NCBI GenBank assembly: GCA_002841405.1
Contig: PGZR01000019.1
Span: 1-52,086 of the forward strand
Direction of reading: 5' to 3'
Length of the DNA stretch: 52,086 bases
Source: Firmicutes bacterium HGW-Firmicutes-4
Lineage (GTDB): Bacteria > Bacillota > Clostridia > Eubacteriales > Eubacteriaceae
The stretch's first letter is position 1; each line of letters starts with the position of its first letter. The notes under the pieces are model-generated. The model was not told where the DNA came from and ran no database searches. It saw only the letters and a program-made list of their open reading frames with translations. The translations under genes and the position numbers were made by a program. Shown here in pieces: positions 51,988 to 52,086 of this stretch.

Positions 51988-52086
51988 ATGATAATTATCG
52001 GAGAAAAAATTAACGGTGCGATTCCTTCCACCGCGAAAGCAATCGCCGCCAAAGATGGCGAATTTATTAAAAATCTGGCCAGGATT
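51988..52086 (+). CDS. Methyltetrahydrofolate methyltransferase-like protein (3' end outside window)
   Basis: Only 33 residues are inside the window: MIIIGEKINGAIPSTAKAIAAKDGEF, the start typical of pterin-binding methyltransferases such as AcsE, MtgA and MtrH-like enzymes that pass methyl groups between corrinoid proteins and tetrahydrofolate. The ATG at 51988 has CTGGAGG at 51971-51977; an in-frame ATG at 51979 is too close to that site. Gene context beyond the edge is needed to tell a Wood-Ljungdahl enzyme from a substrate-specific demethylation system. Confidence 0.75.
   Translation, partial: MIIIGEKINGAIPSTAKAIAAKDGEFIKNLARI

Overview
The window is a chromosomal segment of an anaerobic, Gram-positive Clostridia-type bacterium, most likely an acetogen close to Acetobacterium (inference). 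Supporting signs are a glmS ribozyme, purine-rich ribosome binding sites with frequent TTG/GTG starts, ChW repeats on a secreted protease, a Na+/H+ antiporter operon of the Mbh/Mrp type, a methyltetrahydrofolate methyltransferase start at the right edge, and sigma-D-like promoters in front of chemotaxis-type genes. No rRNA, tRNA, CRISPR array, insertion sequence or prophage was seen.

Layout. 1-6.7 kb: cell-wall and housekeeping genes: a MurT/GatD-like pair whose amidotransferase half lacks its catalytic Cys and His, mnmA, glmM, then the glmS ribozyme and glmS. 6.8-9.5 kb: a DbpA/YxiN-type RNA helicase behind a short terminated leader, a Nudix pseudogene with a deletion in its catalytic box, and a shortened HD hydrolase. 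9.5-10.0 kb: a non-coding stretch with a perfect promoter, an apparent small terminated RNA and a second terminator-bearing leader. 10-15.2 kb: a five-gene peptide/nickel-type ABC importer. 15.3-19.9 kb: pstSCAB-phoU behind a three-repeat Pho box; PstA carries an unusual PDZ-like insertion. 20.1-23.8 kb: a small coiled-coil protein, a small GNAT protein, an OmpR/VanR-type two-component pair that may control the pst genes, and an isoprenylcysteine-methyltransferase-like membrane protein.

24-41 kb is a signalling and ion-transport region: three very large chemoreceptors with serial HAMP-like repeats, two hypothetical genes with sigma-D-like promoters, a diguanylate cyclase / HD-GYP / FeoA cluster, and an eight-gene antiporter module in Mbh order (mrpEFG, mbhD, mbhE, mrpBCD) without hydrogenase genes. 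41.5-43 kb: a pspA reading frame broken by a deletion-like frameshift, followed by a GIDE/MULAN-domain membrane protein. 43-46 kb: a YbaK-type deacylase and a secreted subtilase with three ChW repeats. 46.3-51.3 kb: an overlapping three-gene operon of a family-3 solute-binding lipoprotein, a membrane PAS-GGDEF-EAL protein (degenerate GGDEF, intact EAL) and a DUF4153 membrane protein. The right edge holds a strong promoter, a leader of about 375 nt and the start of a corrinoid/folate methyltransferase gene.

The most interesting points are the catalytically dead GatD paralogue, the solute-binding protein coupled to a c-di-GMP enzyme, the two short frame-breaking deletions of similar size (Nudix and pspA), the PDZ-like insertion in PstA, the Cys4 PAS chemoreceptor, and the orphan small RNA candidate at 9.6 kb. 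All assignments rest on reading motifs; no database search was run.
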